Assembly (NCBI GenBank): GCA_027064125.1
Contig: JAMOQF010000176.1
Coordinates: 1-33,002, forward strand
Length of the DNA: 33,002 nt
Origin: Acidobacteriota bacterium
Lineage (GTDB): Bacteria; Acidobacteriota; JAAYUB01; JAMOQF01
Direction: 5' to 3'
Under the pieces are notes generated by a model that saw only the letters and a list, made by a program, of their open reading frames with translations, made no database searches and had not been told where the DNA came from. Position numbers and translations under genes: made by a program. The number at the start of each line of letters is the position of its first letter. Position 1 is the first letter of the stretch. This document shows positions 7,790-16,580 of this stretch, piece after piece.

Positions 7790-10700
7790 TTAGTCAGCAT
7801 CACAGTGAAATACATCAAAGTCTAATCCGTTGTTATCCTCTACCCTTACTCCATAGACTTTTTCTACCCATAAGAAGTGAACTTCTCCAGCAGCTCCAAG
7901 CCCATTGTGATACAATTTCTCACATTCCGCATCTCCAAAACTAAAGGGCATATATGGATAGTTATATACAAATCCTCCATCTGCACCTGCATTTATTATC
8001 GAAACTATATGGAGATGTAATCCACCTTTTGAGTATACCCAGTCATCGTGCCAGTTCATGGTAAGGTCAAGATTTCCTGTCACACTTATTCCTGTTACAT
8101 GTAACCCTTCATCGGGATCCTCTCCAAGCCATGCAGATGCATCAATTTCATCATTTGGAATGCTTATATCAATTTGAGCAGATGAGAATGGAAAATCTCC
8201 AACTTCAACCACCCCAACCCCACGTAATTCTCCGATGGTACTTACACTCAACATTGAATCAAGTTTAAACATGCCAGTGGCATCTGAAACAACACCGTCG
8301 AGTTCAACTTCCCAGTAATCCTGTGGATTGTGATAGTGATATAGACAACCACCTGCTTCATTCAGGAACAAACCAGTACTTGAAAGAGGTATCCTCATTC
8401 CTGTTGCGGCAAGACATGCACTGTTAAAGGTTCCATCCCAGCCAAAATCAAAACTGAATTTTATTCCAACCATTGATGGTACCTGAAGGGTTCCACTTCC
8501 ATATATGTGTTCCTGATCAAAACCAAAATTACCGCCACTAAATGTATAATTTCCTATTTCAAAGGAAGGTAAGGACATTCCCCCTTCAAGTACATCCCAG
8601 CCACTGTTTAACACTCCGCCACCGGGATGTTTGCGAAGGTGTATAAAGCCTCCTGCTTCACCACTTATAAATTGTGGTAAACTGACATATCCTTCCACAT
8701 ATATTTCTCCGGGGCCAGGAAAACTCACATTTCCTGAAAAGGAATAGGCACCTATCGTTACGGACCCAGAGGTTCCCCCCACACTTAAAATGTGCCCATT
8801 CATATCAACTACCATATCACTTACTGAAACACTTCCAATTCCATCCACCAGGATTCCGCCTGTTAAGTGAAATCCTGGAATGGAAGCATCATATTGAGCA
8901 TCTCCATTAAAACTAAAGCCCTCGATCTGGCCAGACATACCGGTTAACTGAAAATCTGCAAGTTGTACCCCTGATGGGGTGTTTACAAGGGTAATAACCC
9001 CAGTTGCAGAAAGTGAAACCTCATCTGAATTCAAACCGATTGTACCTGAAAGAATTGTATGAGCACCATCCCAACTTGCCATAACATTATTTAAATAGAG
9101 ATCACCTATCTGTATATATCCACTCTGATAGGTAATGGTTCCATAACTATATACAGTTCCATCAAGTCCAACAGTTAAACCATTTATAGTAACATTTCCA
9201 TACTGTCCAAGTATTGCCTGTCCATTTATAACTATTCTATCGGGGCTACTCAGATAAGTTGCATTTCCGCTTATTGAAAAATCATTGTAGGATGCTGATA
9301 TACCGGTTATATTCATCTGGGTCAAATGAACCCCACCTGCAGTTGTAAATATGGCCTGGGCAGATGCGGAAAATCCAAGTACTCCCCCACTTAACTGAAT
9401 TCCATTAACTGAAATCGTGCCACCAACCATCAAGGCACTCCCATTCCAACTCACAATTACATTTGTTAAAGTGGCATTTCCTATTTGCATATAACTATTG
9501 GTATAGGTTATAGTTCCATAACTATAGACATGGCCATCAAATCCAACTTCAAGATCCGAAACTGAAACATTTCCATAACCTCCAATTGTGGCACTTCCGT
9601 CTATTTTAACCCTGTCAGGATTCTGAAGATATTGGGCACTACCATCTAAAATAAAGTCATTATAGGCAACATGAACATTTGACAGATTCAAACTCACAAG
9701 TTGAAAACCGCCACTTCCGAGGATAAAGGACGCATTTCCACCAAAGGCAAGGTCCATGGTCCCACCGGCAAGTTGGACATTGGGAATTAAGATATTTCCA
9801 GACACATACAGATTTGTGGAACTCCAACTTATACTTACATCTTTAAAGGTTACATTTCCAACAGTAAGTGTAGAAAGATTATAGGTTAATGTTCCATAGT
9901 TATAAACTGTTCCGTCAAGACCTATCTCAAGGTCATTAAAAGTAACATCCCCATATTGGGAAAGATGCGCACTACCATCTATTCTTATTCTGTCTGGAGA
10001 ATGGAGCAACACGCCACTACCCACTATTGAAAAATCACCATAAGTTGCCATTACCTTTGTTATTGAAAAATTTTGAACAACAAAACCTGACCCATTATTT
10101 ACTAACCCCACACTTACATTTGCAGTAAAATCAAGTGCCTGCCCGGAAAGGGAAACATTGTTTATATTTATATTCCCAGAAATATTTATGGCATCTGCAC
10201 TTAAACTTATTAAAAGATTGTTTATGGTAACATTATCTATCACAATCTGGGGGTTCTGATAAATAAGTGTTCCATAACTATAGACAGTTCCATCAAATCC
10301 AACCTCAAATCCATTTAATGTAAATGTACCATACTGAGTTGTATCAAAGGTTCCACTTATTGAAAGTCTGTCTGGATTGTGAATTAAATGTGCTTCTCCA
10401 TTTAAAGTAAATCCACCACCCACAACACTAAAATTGTTCACATCAAATTGTGAAAGTTGCAATCCTCCATCAATGGTAAAACTTGCTGAAGCAGTTGTGT
10501 TAATGGTTACAGGACTACCTGCAATCATTACATCTGGTATCGTTATATCACCTGAAATTCCAATGTGAAAGTCATCCAGAACAACATTCACATTATTTAT
10601 TGTGGCTCCATTAATATTTATACTACTACCACTATAGGTAACGGTACCATAAGAATGGACATGTCCATCAAGTCCCAATATCATATTCTCAACTGTCAAT

Positions 10701-13700
10701 GTTCCATACTGTCCAAGAACTGCATTCCCATTTAAGGTTATTTCATGGGTATTTCCATTATATGAACAACCACCACTGAAGGTAAAATCACCATCACTCA
10801 TGTTAAAATCGCTTATATCAAGAGACTGTAAATGACCTCCACTTATAACGGCACTGCCATTTGTTATGAGATTAAAGTTGTGTCCACCAATTGGGATGTT
10901 ATCTATCTCCACAGTGCCACTTACCTGTAAGGAATTTCCATCCCAGGTTATCTGGGCATTTGTAAAAGTAACCCCATCAATTGTGAAGGTATTGGCAGTA
11001 TAGGTTATGGTACCATAGTCTATCACATGCCCATCAAGACCTATTACAAGCCCGGATACATTCAAAGTTCCATAAATACTATTTGTAACTGTTCCATCAA
11101 TTGTGATGGAAGGAGGATTTGAACTATAAGTAACATTTCCATTTATTGTGGTGCTTTGAGAAGCCCCACTTATCTTGGTTATTTCAAAGGATTCAACGGT
11201 GGCACCTCCACCATTTAACCCAATTACCATTCTGACACTTCCTGAAAAATCAAAGGTTTCCCCCATCAACAAAACGCCACTAATATCAAAATTTCCATCA
11301 AGAATTAGATTGCTATCGGTTAAAACCACCGTTGGATTATTAATTGTCAAATTTTGATAGGTAAAGGAGTTTCCATTAAATACAACCGTGCCATAGGAAT
11401 AGACCTGACCATTAAAGCCAACTTCAAAATCGCTAAAATGAAATACACCCAAATCAGTTTCTATTTCCCCTTCAAGTTGCAATCTATCTGGATTGTGAAG
11501 TAAATATACATTTCCGTTAATCTGTACTGATCCACCTGTAACAGTGACATTATCAAGCAAGAAATCATTTAAAGTGGCTGCATTTCCAGAAAAACCTATC
11601 TCTGCAATTGCTCCTCCAGAAATATTTAGAGTAGTCCCCCCAAATGGAATGTTGCTAATTGAAAAATTACCTGATATGGAAAGGTTATCCTGTTTGAGTT
11701 CTACTGAAACATTTGTTAAAGTGATGTTATCAATCACAATATTGTCATTGTTATATAAGACACTACCCAAGTTAACTATGGAACCGTCCAATCCAACTTC
11801 AAGATCCGAAACCTGAAAATTCCCATAATTACCTGCAACAAGAGTCCCATCTATCCTTATTCTGTCTGGATTTTTGTAGAAGGAGGCATTACCATCTACC
11901 ACAACATTTCCCGCTTCTCCATGGATGGAGGAGATATCAAGTGCTGAAAGTTCAAGATCTGACCCCATAAAGGAAAGCATTGCCGTGATATCTGAAGAAA
12001 ATGTCAAGGGCGCTCCCATCAAGGTAACATCCTGAATTTTAAGACTCCCCTGAAGGTAAATTCCATCCCCATCCCACTGGACAAGCATATTATTTATATT
12101 TGCACTTCCTATGTTAAAGCCATTTCCACTGTAAGAAACAGTTCCATAAGAAAAAATATGTCCATCAAATCCAACCGTTAAATTTTCAAAATTCAATTCC
12201 CCATACCCATCTAAAATTGCCTTACCATTGAAGGTTAATTTATAGGGATTTGTTTCAAATGTACCACTTCCAGTCAGTGTAAGGCCACCTAAAAAACCAT
12301 TAATATTATCTGCCTCAAAATTTTCAAAAGTAAGATGTCCATTTTGAAATGTAAAATTGGCATTTGCATGCAAAGTTAACTCACTTCCAGCAAGTGGAAC
12401 ATCTGAGATTCTCAAATCACCATCTATATGAATTCCACTACTATCCCATACAATTTGAGGATTAAAAACTTCAATTCCATCAAAGGAAAAATTAGAACTA
12501 TTCACGGTTAAAGTGGGATAATTTAAAATCACAATTTGATTGTCCATGACAAATGAAGATAACTTCAATCTCAGATTGCTAATTGAAACCGTTCCCACTG
12601 ACGGCAATTCAAGGGTCCCATCAACCTGAAAATAATCTTCATCCGGATTTACAGAGACCACCACGCCATTTAAATCTATTTCAAAAGCATCACCTGGTAA
12701 AAAATCTATTCCATCGTGAGAGGTCATATCAAAGGGATCACCTTCATTTACAACCCTTTGACCCTTTAAATAACTATCCCAATATGTAAATTTTGAAATT
12801 GAAAGGTTGTCATAATCGGAAATATATTGATCAATTTCCGGTGGAAAATATATGGAAAATCCCTCAAAACCACCTTTTGCCTTTGAATAATTTCCAATTA
12901 CCATCTCATCCAGAATGTTGTTAAGTTTTCCCACACTATCATTTAAAGTATAGGCCTTTACGCTAATACCATTTAAAAAACTTCTAAAATCAACAAGAGA
13001 TAGACCCTCTTCATAGCCTATGGGATTTGTATTACCTCTCCACTCTCTTGCGATATCACCTGTTTTATTATCAAACTCCAGACTTATCAATGAAAACACA
13101 AATTTATTAAATGCATCAATGAACTGATCGGAAAAACCTGTATCAATTAAGGCAAGATGAGGTAATCCTTCCTTTTTAGCACTTATAAATAACTTTTTAA
13201 GTGACATATCAAAGTCACCATCTTCTCCACTTCCCAATGGATCCAAAAAGGTACTATACCAAAAATTCCCATCCAGATTTCCTCTTTCACAACCTGCATA
13301 GTAGGAAGTAACGTCTTTGAAGGCAAGAATATTTTCCAGGTTCAACTCATAGGGAACATCCATAAAAATCAAATTAAACTTCTTACCAGTACTTTGAGAA
13401 AAATCTGAAAGCAGAGAAGCAATATTATTTTCCCCTGAAATACCGAGTTTTCTACCTGTTTTTGGATTGGAAACAATATCAGAGAAGAAATCTCCATTCT
13501 CAGAAGAAAAATCGGCATAAAACCTTTTCAGGATAAAGACATAGTTGTCCGCTGGAAAATTATTTTTACAATAATTTAAAAAATAGGAAAGAGTAGTGGG
13601 ATCTCCTATGTCATAACCATTTCCATCAAGATATTCAACATTCAAATGCTTTTCATCTAAATCCTGATTCACGAGAAAAATTCCATTTTCACCGTGATTG

Positions 13701-13921
13701 TTTAGTTGTGTATTTGTGAAAAGTAAAACATTGCAATTTTCATTGCCACCAGCAAGTTCAAGATCGTTTAAAAAATTGTAAACCTCATCGTTAATAACCT
13801 GAGGACCATTCATATAAACCATGACGGTCCACTTTTTATTACCTGATTGGGAATATACACAAATTCCCATAAAAAAAGAAAAAATCAAAATGAATAAGAT
13901 AAATAGATGGATCCTCTTCAT
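7790..13921 (-). CDS. Giant exported protein: clostripain-like pseudopeptidase domain plus ~125-aa beta repeats
   Basis: 2043 aa, signal peptide about residues 1-24 (ending VYSQ). Residues 30-390 match peptidase C11 (clostripain) in layout: WTVMVYMNG at 31-39, VFILKRFYADF at 128-138 where active members have ILWDHG, FNLIFMDVP at 182-190 where they have FDAC, and the late signature GFEGFSIYFP at 351-360 followed by WDSYLKG. Both catalytic residues (His, Cys) are therefore absent. From about residue 410 the protein is a beta-rich array with Gly-Asp-Gly turns: at least nine units of ~125 aa, each with GLDGxVYSYGTxxY and NPDRxxIDGxA motifs. A distinct ~350-aa C-terminal region follows (GGCLYHYHNPQDYWEVELDG; ends FDVFHCDAD). 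No anchor or transmembrane segment is seen after the signal peptide, so it is secreted or surface-associated. GGAGG precedes the ATG. Likely an adhesin-, scaffold- or structural-type surface protein; function unknown. Confidence 0.85.
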   Translation of the reverse strand: MKRIHLFILFILIFSFFMGICVYSQSGNKKWTVMVYMNGPQVINDEVYNFLNDLELAGGNENCNVLLFTNTQLNNHGENGIFLVNQDLDEKHLNVEYLDGNGYDIGDPTTLSYFLNYCKNNFPADNYVFILKRFYADFSSENGDFFSDIVSNPKTGRKLGISGENNIASLLSDFSQSTGKKFNLIFMDVPYELNLENILAFKDVTSYYAGCERGNLDGNFWYSTFLDPLGSGEDGDFDMSLKKLFISAKKEGLPHLALIDTGFSDQFIDAFNKFVFSLISLEFDNKTGDIAREWRGNTNPIGYEEGLSLVDFRSFLNGISVKAYTLNDSVGKLNNILDEMVIGNYSKAKGGFEGFSIYFPPEIDQYISDYDNLSISKFTYWDSYLKGQRVVNEGDPFDMTSHDGIDFLPGDAFEIDLNGVVVSVNPDEDYFQVDGTLELPSVGTVSISNLRLKLSSFVMDNQIVILNYPTLTVNSSNFSFDGIEVFNPQIVWDSSGIHIDGDLRISDVPLAGSELTLHANANFTFQNGHLTFENFEADNINGFLGGLTLTGSGTFETNPYKLTFNGKAILDGYGELNFENLTVGFDGHIFSYGTVSYSGNGFNIGSANINNMLVQWDGDGIYLQGSLKIQDVTLMGAPLTFSSDITAMLSFMGSDLELSALDISSIHGEAGNVVVDGNASFYKNPDRIRIDGTLVAGNYGNFQVSDLEVGLDGSIVNLGSVLYNNDNIVIDNITLTNVSVELKQDNLSISGNFSISNIPFGGTTLNISGGAIAEIGFSGNAATLNDFLLDNVTVTGGSVQINGNVYLLHNPDRLQLEGEIETDLGVFHFSDFEVGFNGQVYSYGTVVFNGNSFTYQNLTINNPTVVLTDSNLILDGNFDISGVLLMGETFDFSGSVRMVIGLNGGGATVESFEITKISGASQSTTINGNVTYSSNPPSITIDGTVTNSIYGTLNVSGLVIGLDGHVIDYGTITYTANTFTIDGVTFTNAQITWDGNSLQVSGTVEIDNIPIGGHNFNLITNGSAVISGGHLQSLDISDFNMSDGDFTFSGGCSYNGNTHEITLNGNAVLGQYGTLTVENMILGLDGHVHSYGTVTYSGSSININGATINNVNVVLDDFHIGISGDITIPDVMIAGSPVTINTTASASFTIDGGLQLSQFDVNNFSVVGGGFTLNGEAHLIHNPDRLSISGTFDTTQYGTFTLNGFEVGFDGTVYSYGTLIYQNPQIVIDNVTINNLLISLSADAINISGNININNVSLSGQALDFTANVSVGLVNNGSGFVVQNFSITKVMATYGDFSIVGSGVLLHSPDRIRIDGSAHLSQYGDVTFNDLEIGLDGTVYNYGTLTYNLSTLTVGNVTFKDVSISWSSTNLYVSGNILIPNVQLAGGTMDLAFGGNASFILGSGGFQLVSLNLSNVHVAYNDFILDGSAQYLQNPDRVKIDGSATIGGYGNVSVSDLEVGFDGHVYSYGTITYTNSYMQIGNATLTNVIVSWNGSALMVGGTISVNGIQLSGGVLGFSASAQAIFTTAGGVHLTQMNITGISASYNDFSISGNATYLSSPDRIVINGQAILGQYGNVTINGLTVGLDGTVYSYGTITYQSGYIQIGDLYLNNVMASWDGAHTILSGTIGLNSDEVSLSATGVITLVNTPSGVQLADFQLTGMSGQIEGFSFNGDAQYDASIPGFHLTGGILVDGIGSVSVSDMVVDMNGHILSVGGTSGSVTIGAYSFSGNVSFPGPGEIYVEGYVSLPQFISGEAGGFIHLRKHPGGGVLNSGWDVLEGGMSLPSFEIGNYTFSGGNFGFDQEHIYGSGTLQVPSMVGIKFSFDFGWDGTFNSACLAATGMRIPLSSTGLFLNEAGGCLYHYHNPQDYWEVELDGVVSDATGMFKLDSMLSVSTIGELRGVGVVEVGDFPFSSAQIDISIPNDEIDASAWLGEDPDEGLHVTGISVTGNLDLTMNWHDDWVYSKGGLHLHIVSIINAGADGGFVYNYPYMPFSFGDAECEKLYHNGLGAAGEVHFLWVEKVYGVRVEDNNGLDFDVFHCDAD
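8990..12500 (-). repeat. Coding tandem repeat array (~375-bp period, about nine units)
   Basis: The SYGT-coding segment recurs near 9145, 9517, 9897, 10274, 10648, 11012, 11391, 11767 and 12147, a spacing of 364-380 bases. Units are divergent at DNA level in most places, but some share long exact runs: AATCCAACTTCAAGATCCGAAAC is present near both 9540 and 11790, suggesting occasional recent copying between units. Confidence 0.85.
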
Positions 13922-13950
13922 AAAAAACCTCCATTTATTCCTTCAATGTC

Positions 13951-13979
13951 ATTTTACCTAAAAAAAACATTTCAGTCAA
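13951..13979 (-). promoter_or_regulatory. Strong promoter of the giant gene
   Basis: On the minus strand TTGACT (13974-13979) and TAAAAT (13951-13956) are spaced by exactly 17 bases, each one base from consensus, about 30 bases before the start codon. An A/T inverted repeat, AATTTTTTG/CAAAAAATT (13978-13997), touches the upstream edge of the -35 and could be an operator or an end of the transporter transcript. Confidence 0.75.
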
Positions 13980-14013
13980 TTTTTTGAGCAAAAAATTTCA
14001 TTTATGTAGTTTT

Positions 14014-15123
14014 TTACCTGATTAGAATGTAGTAAACCAGGAGATATGAAATCAGAAAATATGGAATTGAATATTTATGAAAGTTTAAATAGATTTTGAT
14101 GCCTCTTTTTACCTCTTTTTCAAAGATTCTAAGGGCTATTATATTTGCCATTGAACCAATAAAAAGTCCTGTTCCTGCAACATTTACACCATATAATATC
14201 ATTTTGTAATTAGATGTAAATTTGGTCATAAAAATTGCCCCTGGAACATTACTTATTACCTGAGATATGATGGCAGATAAATTGAACACCGTTTCTGAGG
14301 AATTCAAATTAAAGGAAAATATGAATTTTCTTACATGGGAAAAGGATGAAATCAGATGAAAATCAATAAACATTAAAACAAAAGTCAAAATTAAAAAGTA
14401 GTCAAATTCCCTCAAAACCCTTCTATAAAACAAAAAGTAAAATAGTATCAAAATCACAAGTAAATATCGTACAAAGTTAAATTCCATGGAAAAAATAAAG
14501 AAAACAAAAAAGAGTAGAGAAATTAAAAAAAGAGGTTTATCCCATTTAAATTGAAATTGCTTACCTTTGTATGAAAAATTTTTATCTGGAAAAGAAAAAA
14601 ATATAAACAACATTAAGAGGATAAAAGAAACTAAAAATATGGGAAACATTAATTTAACAAAGTAAAGTGTACCTATTTTCCATTTTCTGAATAAGAAAAT
14701 ATTTTGAGGATTACCAAAGGGAGTCAAAAGCGAACCTATATTCACAGAGATTGCTTCAAAAATTATAAATTTAGATAAGTCCTTATCAAAATATTTTCCA
14801 ATGGAAAGTGTGAGAGGGACAACGATAAAAAGAGTTATATCGTTTGTTAAAAACATGGAAAAAAATACACTTAAAATCATTAAAAATAGTGCCAGAGATC
14901 TCTCGGATTTAAATTTTGATATATATTTCTGGGAAATGTAATCAAAGAAACCGGAAACTTTAAGCCCTGTGGTTATAACTAATAGACAAATTAATGCCCT
15001 TATTGTTGGAAAATCAATGTAGGAAAGAAAATTACCAACATCCCCATGGAAAAAAGGTAAGAGAAAAAATAAAAGTATTAAAAATAAGAAGAAAAGAGTA
15101 TTTTCTTTAAATATTTTCCCCAT
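14014..15123 (-). CDS. ArsB/NhaD-like (ion transporter superfamily) membrane transporter
   Basis: About 369 aa with roughly ten hydrophobic segments. Two signature re-entrant loop motifs of the ArsB/NhaD/CitMHS (IT) superfamily are visible: FLTNDITLFIVVPL in the first half and GSLLTPFGNPQNIFLF shortly after. The second half repeats the pattern with ISNVPGAIFMTKFT and GTGLFIGSMANIIAL. The family exports or antiports anions or Na+/H+; the substrate cannot be told. Shorter than ArsB (about 430 aa), as in the small 'anion transporter' members. The ORF track starts at TTG (15138), but GAAGG sits five bases before the ATG at 15123 (MGKIFKEN), which I take as the start. It is preceded by the tRNA-Leu unit; its own promoter is not obvious. 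Confidence 0.85.
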   Translation of the reverse strand: MGKIFKENTLFFLFLILLFFLLPFFHGDVGNFLSYIDFPTIRALICLLVITTGLKVSGFFDYISQKYISKFKSERSLALFLMILSVFFSMFLTNDITLFIVVPLTLSIGKYFDKDLSKFIIFEAISVNIGSLLTPFGNPQNIFLFRKWKIGTLYFVKLMFPIFLVSFILLMLFIFFSFPDKNFSYKGKQFQFKWDKPLFLISLLFFVFFIFSMEFNFVRYLLVILILFYFLFYRRVLREFDYFLILTFVLMFIDFHLISSFSHVRKFIFSFNLNSSETVFNLSAIISQVISNVPGAIFMTKFTSNYKMILYGVNVAGTGLFIGSMANIIALRIFEKEVKRGIKIYLNFHKYSIPYFLISYLLVYYILIR

Positions 15124-15193
15124 ATCTGCCTTCAACAAACAATTATAAATAAATAGTGAAAATAAAAAAACAAATAATTGTGGTAGGGCAGTT

Positions 15194-15217
15194 GCCTTCC
15201 CGCTGATGCGGGAAGGC
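15194..15217 (-). ncRNA. Strong hairpin within a possible small RNA downstream of tRNA-Leu
   Basis: GCCTTCCCGC (15194-15203) and GCGGGAAGGC (15208-15217) form a perfect 10-bp stem with a TGAT loop. The whole 15175-15300 stretch is visibly richer in G and C than other gaps in the window and contains a second pairing (minus strand GGGTTGCC with GGCAAC-TG-CCC). A run of Ts (GTTTTTTTATTTT on the minus strand) follows about 25 bases later, near 15160-15172. This could be the 3' part of the tRNA transcript, or a separate structured RNA of about 130 nt. No known RNA family is recognised; a 6S-like RNA is only a guess. Confidence 0.4.
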
Positions 15218-15312
15218 TATATATCTGGAAGGTAAATACCAATTGATAGGCAACCCAAGTAGGTAGGACGTTCCCTGGTGGGCAAATTTAAAGTAGGCCT
15301 TTTCAAAGTTCA

Positions 15313-15399
15313 TGGTGCCGAAGGCGGGACTTGAACCCGCACGCCCGGTTGGGCACCACCCCCTCAAGATGGCGTGTCTGCCAGTTCCACCACTTCGGC
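15313..15399 (-). tRNA. tRNA-Leu (anticodon GAG)
   Basis: The minus strand folds as a class II (long variable arm) tRNA. The acceptor stem is GCCGAAG/CTTCGGC with discriminator A and an encoded CCA. The D region is TGGTGGAACTGGCAGACACG, the anticodon stem CCATC/GGTGG with loop TTGAGGG (anticodon GAG, reading CUC/CUU), the variable arm TGCCCAACCGGGCG, and the T arm GCGGGTTCAAGTCCCGC. It closely resembles E. coli tRNA-Leu(GAG). The 86-aa ORF over it is spurious. Confidence 0.96.
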
Positions 15400-15415
15400 A
15401 CACGCTCTGGCAAAC

Positions 15416-15443
15416 ATTATAAATAAAAAAAATTATATTTCAA
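15416..15443 (-). promoter_or_regulatory. tRNA-Leu promoter
   Basis: TTGAAA (15438-15443) and a perfect TATAAT (15416-15421) on the minus strand, 16 bases apart. The -10 ends 16 bases before the 5' end of the mature tRNA, so the tRNA has its own start site with a short leader. Confidence 0.8.
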
Positions 15444-15461
15444 GTTTTTTTTAAAAAATAT

Positions 15462-16580
15462 CTATATTTCTTCTATAAATCCCCTTTTTTTTAGATCAAG
15501 GAGTTCCTTTAAAAGTTCATTTTCCTTTAAAGGAACCAATTTTAGGAGGGAATCAACATCCATTCCACCATTGATTCTGGAAAGTAAAAATGCATCAATT
15601 GGAGATATATCCTTATATTTTAATTCAGAAAGAGATACCTTAAGTTTAAATCTCTTTCCATTTTTAAAATGCTTTTTTAAATGTTCCAACTCAAAATTGT
15701 CAATTGAACTCTTTATATCATCATACTCTTTGCCATTAATTATAAAGTGCATTAATTCAAAAAGGGACTCTCTCGCTTTTTCAAACTCAAGTTTTTGGAG
15801 GTGTTCCTTAATCCTTTCCTTTATCTCCCTTTTTTTCCTATCATAATACTCATTTTCAGAGAGCCCTTTGTGGACTATTTCCACAAATCCTTTTTTAAAA
15901 AGGTTAAAAAGGGCAGAAGTAATTTCAAACTCCCCCCTCCTTGTAGCACACATAAGTTCCCTAACAGAAGAAGGAACCTTTAAGTATTTAAGGATTTCCC
16001 TTTCAAAGGGAGTCAATTTGTCGCCTTCAACATCTTTCTTTTCAACTAATTTAAAAATGGTATTTATATCCGGTATAAATTCCCTCAACTCTTTCCAAAT
16101 TTTTATCCTTTTAACACCTTCCACAATGATATCATTTAAATTTATTTCAATCTTAATTCCATTAAACTCTTCAAAATCAGACTCAGTAAAATAGTATTTC
16201 ACATTTTTCCACATAAAAATATCAAGTAAAAGTTCCCTATAATTATCCTTCACAAGGGAAGACAACTCTTCTGATGAAATCCCGGTCAATTCAGAAATTA
16301 TCTCTCCAATTTTTCTGCTCCCATCTATCTTCTCCTGAAACTCAAGGGCTTTTTTCAAAGTATTTTCATCTATTATTCCCTTACTTATTAGAAACTGGCC
16401 AAAAAGCCTGAAGGGGTCACTTGAAGAAATCCCCACCAGTTCCCCATTTTTGAAAAATAACTTTATGGAAAATTCCCCCTTCACCACCGTTAAAACACCA
16501 CTTTTGGATGTAACAGAAAGCCACTGTAAGATATCGCCAAAAAAACTATCCTCACCAAAAAACGATAAATCCCTTTTCAT
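15462..16580 (-). CDS. DUF4388 domain protein with winged-helix-like C-terminal part
   Basis: 372 aa, soluble. The N-terminal region (about residues 8-75: FFGDILQWLSVTSKSGVLTVVKG...IKLFFKNGELVGISSSD...FGQFLISKG) is a DUF4388/PatA-type domain, found in regulatory and gliding-motility-related proteins of Myxococcota, Acidobacteriota and similar phyla. The following ~50 residues (IDENTLKKALEFQEK...KIGEIISELTGIS) resemble the GspE-N/DUF4388-associated helical module. The rest contains repeated small helical units that look like winged helices (TPFEREILKYLKVPSSVRELMCATR; SPIDAFLLSRINGGMDVDSLLKLV). No enzyme motif is seen. Its ATG overlaps the selB stop (ATGA), so it is translated with SelB, though a functional link to selenoprotein synthesis is not implied by the domain. 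Confidence 0.75.
   Translation of the reverse strand: MKRDLSFFGEDSFFGDILQWLSVTSKSGVLTVVKGEFSIKLFFKNGELVGISSSDPFRLFGQFLISKGIIDENTLKKALEFQEKIDGSRKIGEIISELTGISSEELSSLVKDNYRELLLDIFMWKNVKYYFTESDFEEFNGIKIEINLNDIIVEGVKRIKIWKELREFIPDINTIFKLVEKKDVEGDKLTPFEREILKYLKVPSSVRELMCATRRGEFEITSALFNLFKKGFVEIVHKGLSENEYYDRKKREIKERIKEHLQKLEFEKARESLFELMHFIINGKEYDDIKSSIDNFELEHLKKHFKNGKRFKLKVSLSELKYKDISPIDAFLLSRINGGMDVDSLLKLVPLKENELLKELLDLKKRGFIEEI

Noticed and set aside
15194-15217. Bacterial SRP RNA or a known riboswitch
   Set aside because: The SRP tetraloop/GGAAG-type core and the well-known riboswitch cores (TPP, cobalamin, SAM, c-di-GMP) are not present.
15143-15403. 86-aa minus-strand ORF
   Set aside because: It runs through the tRNA-Leu gene; CRSGGTGRHAILRGW is the familiar translation of a tRNA.
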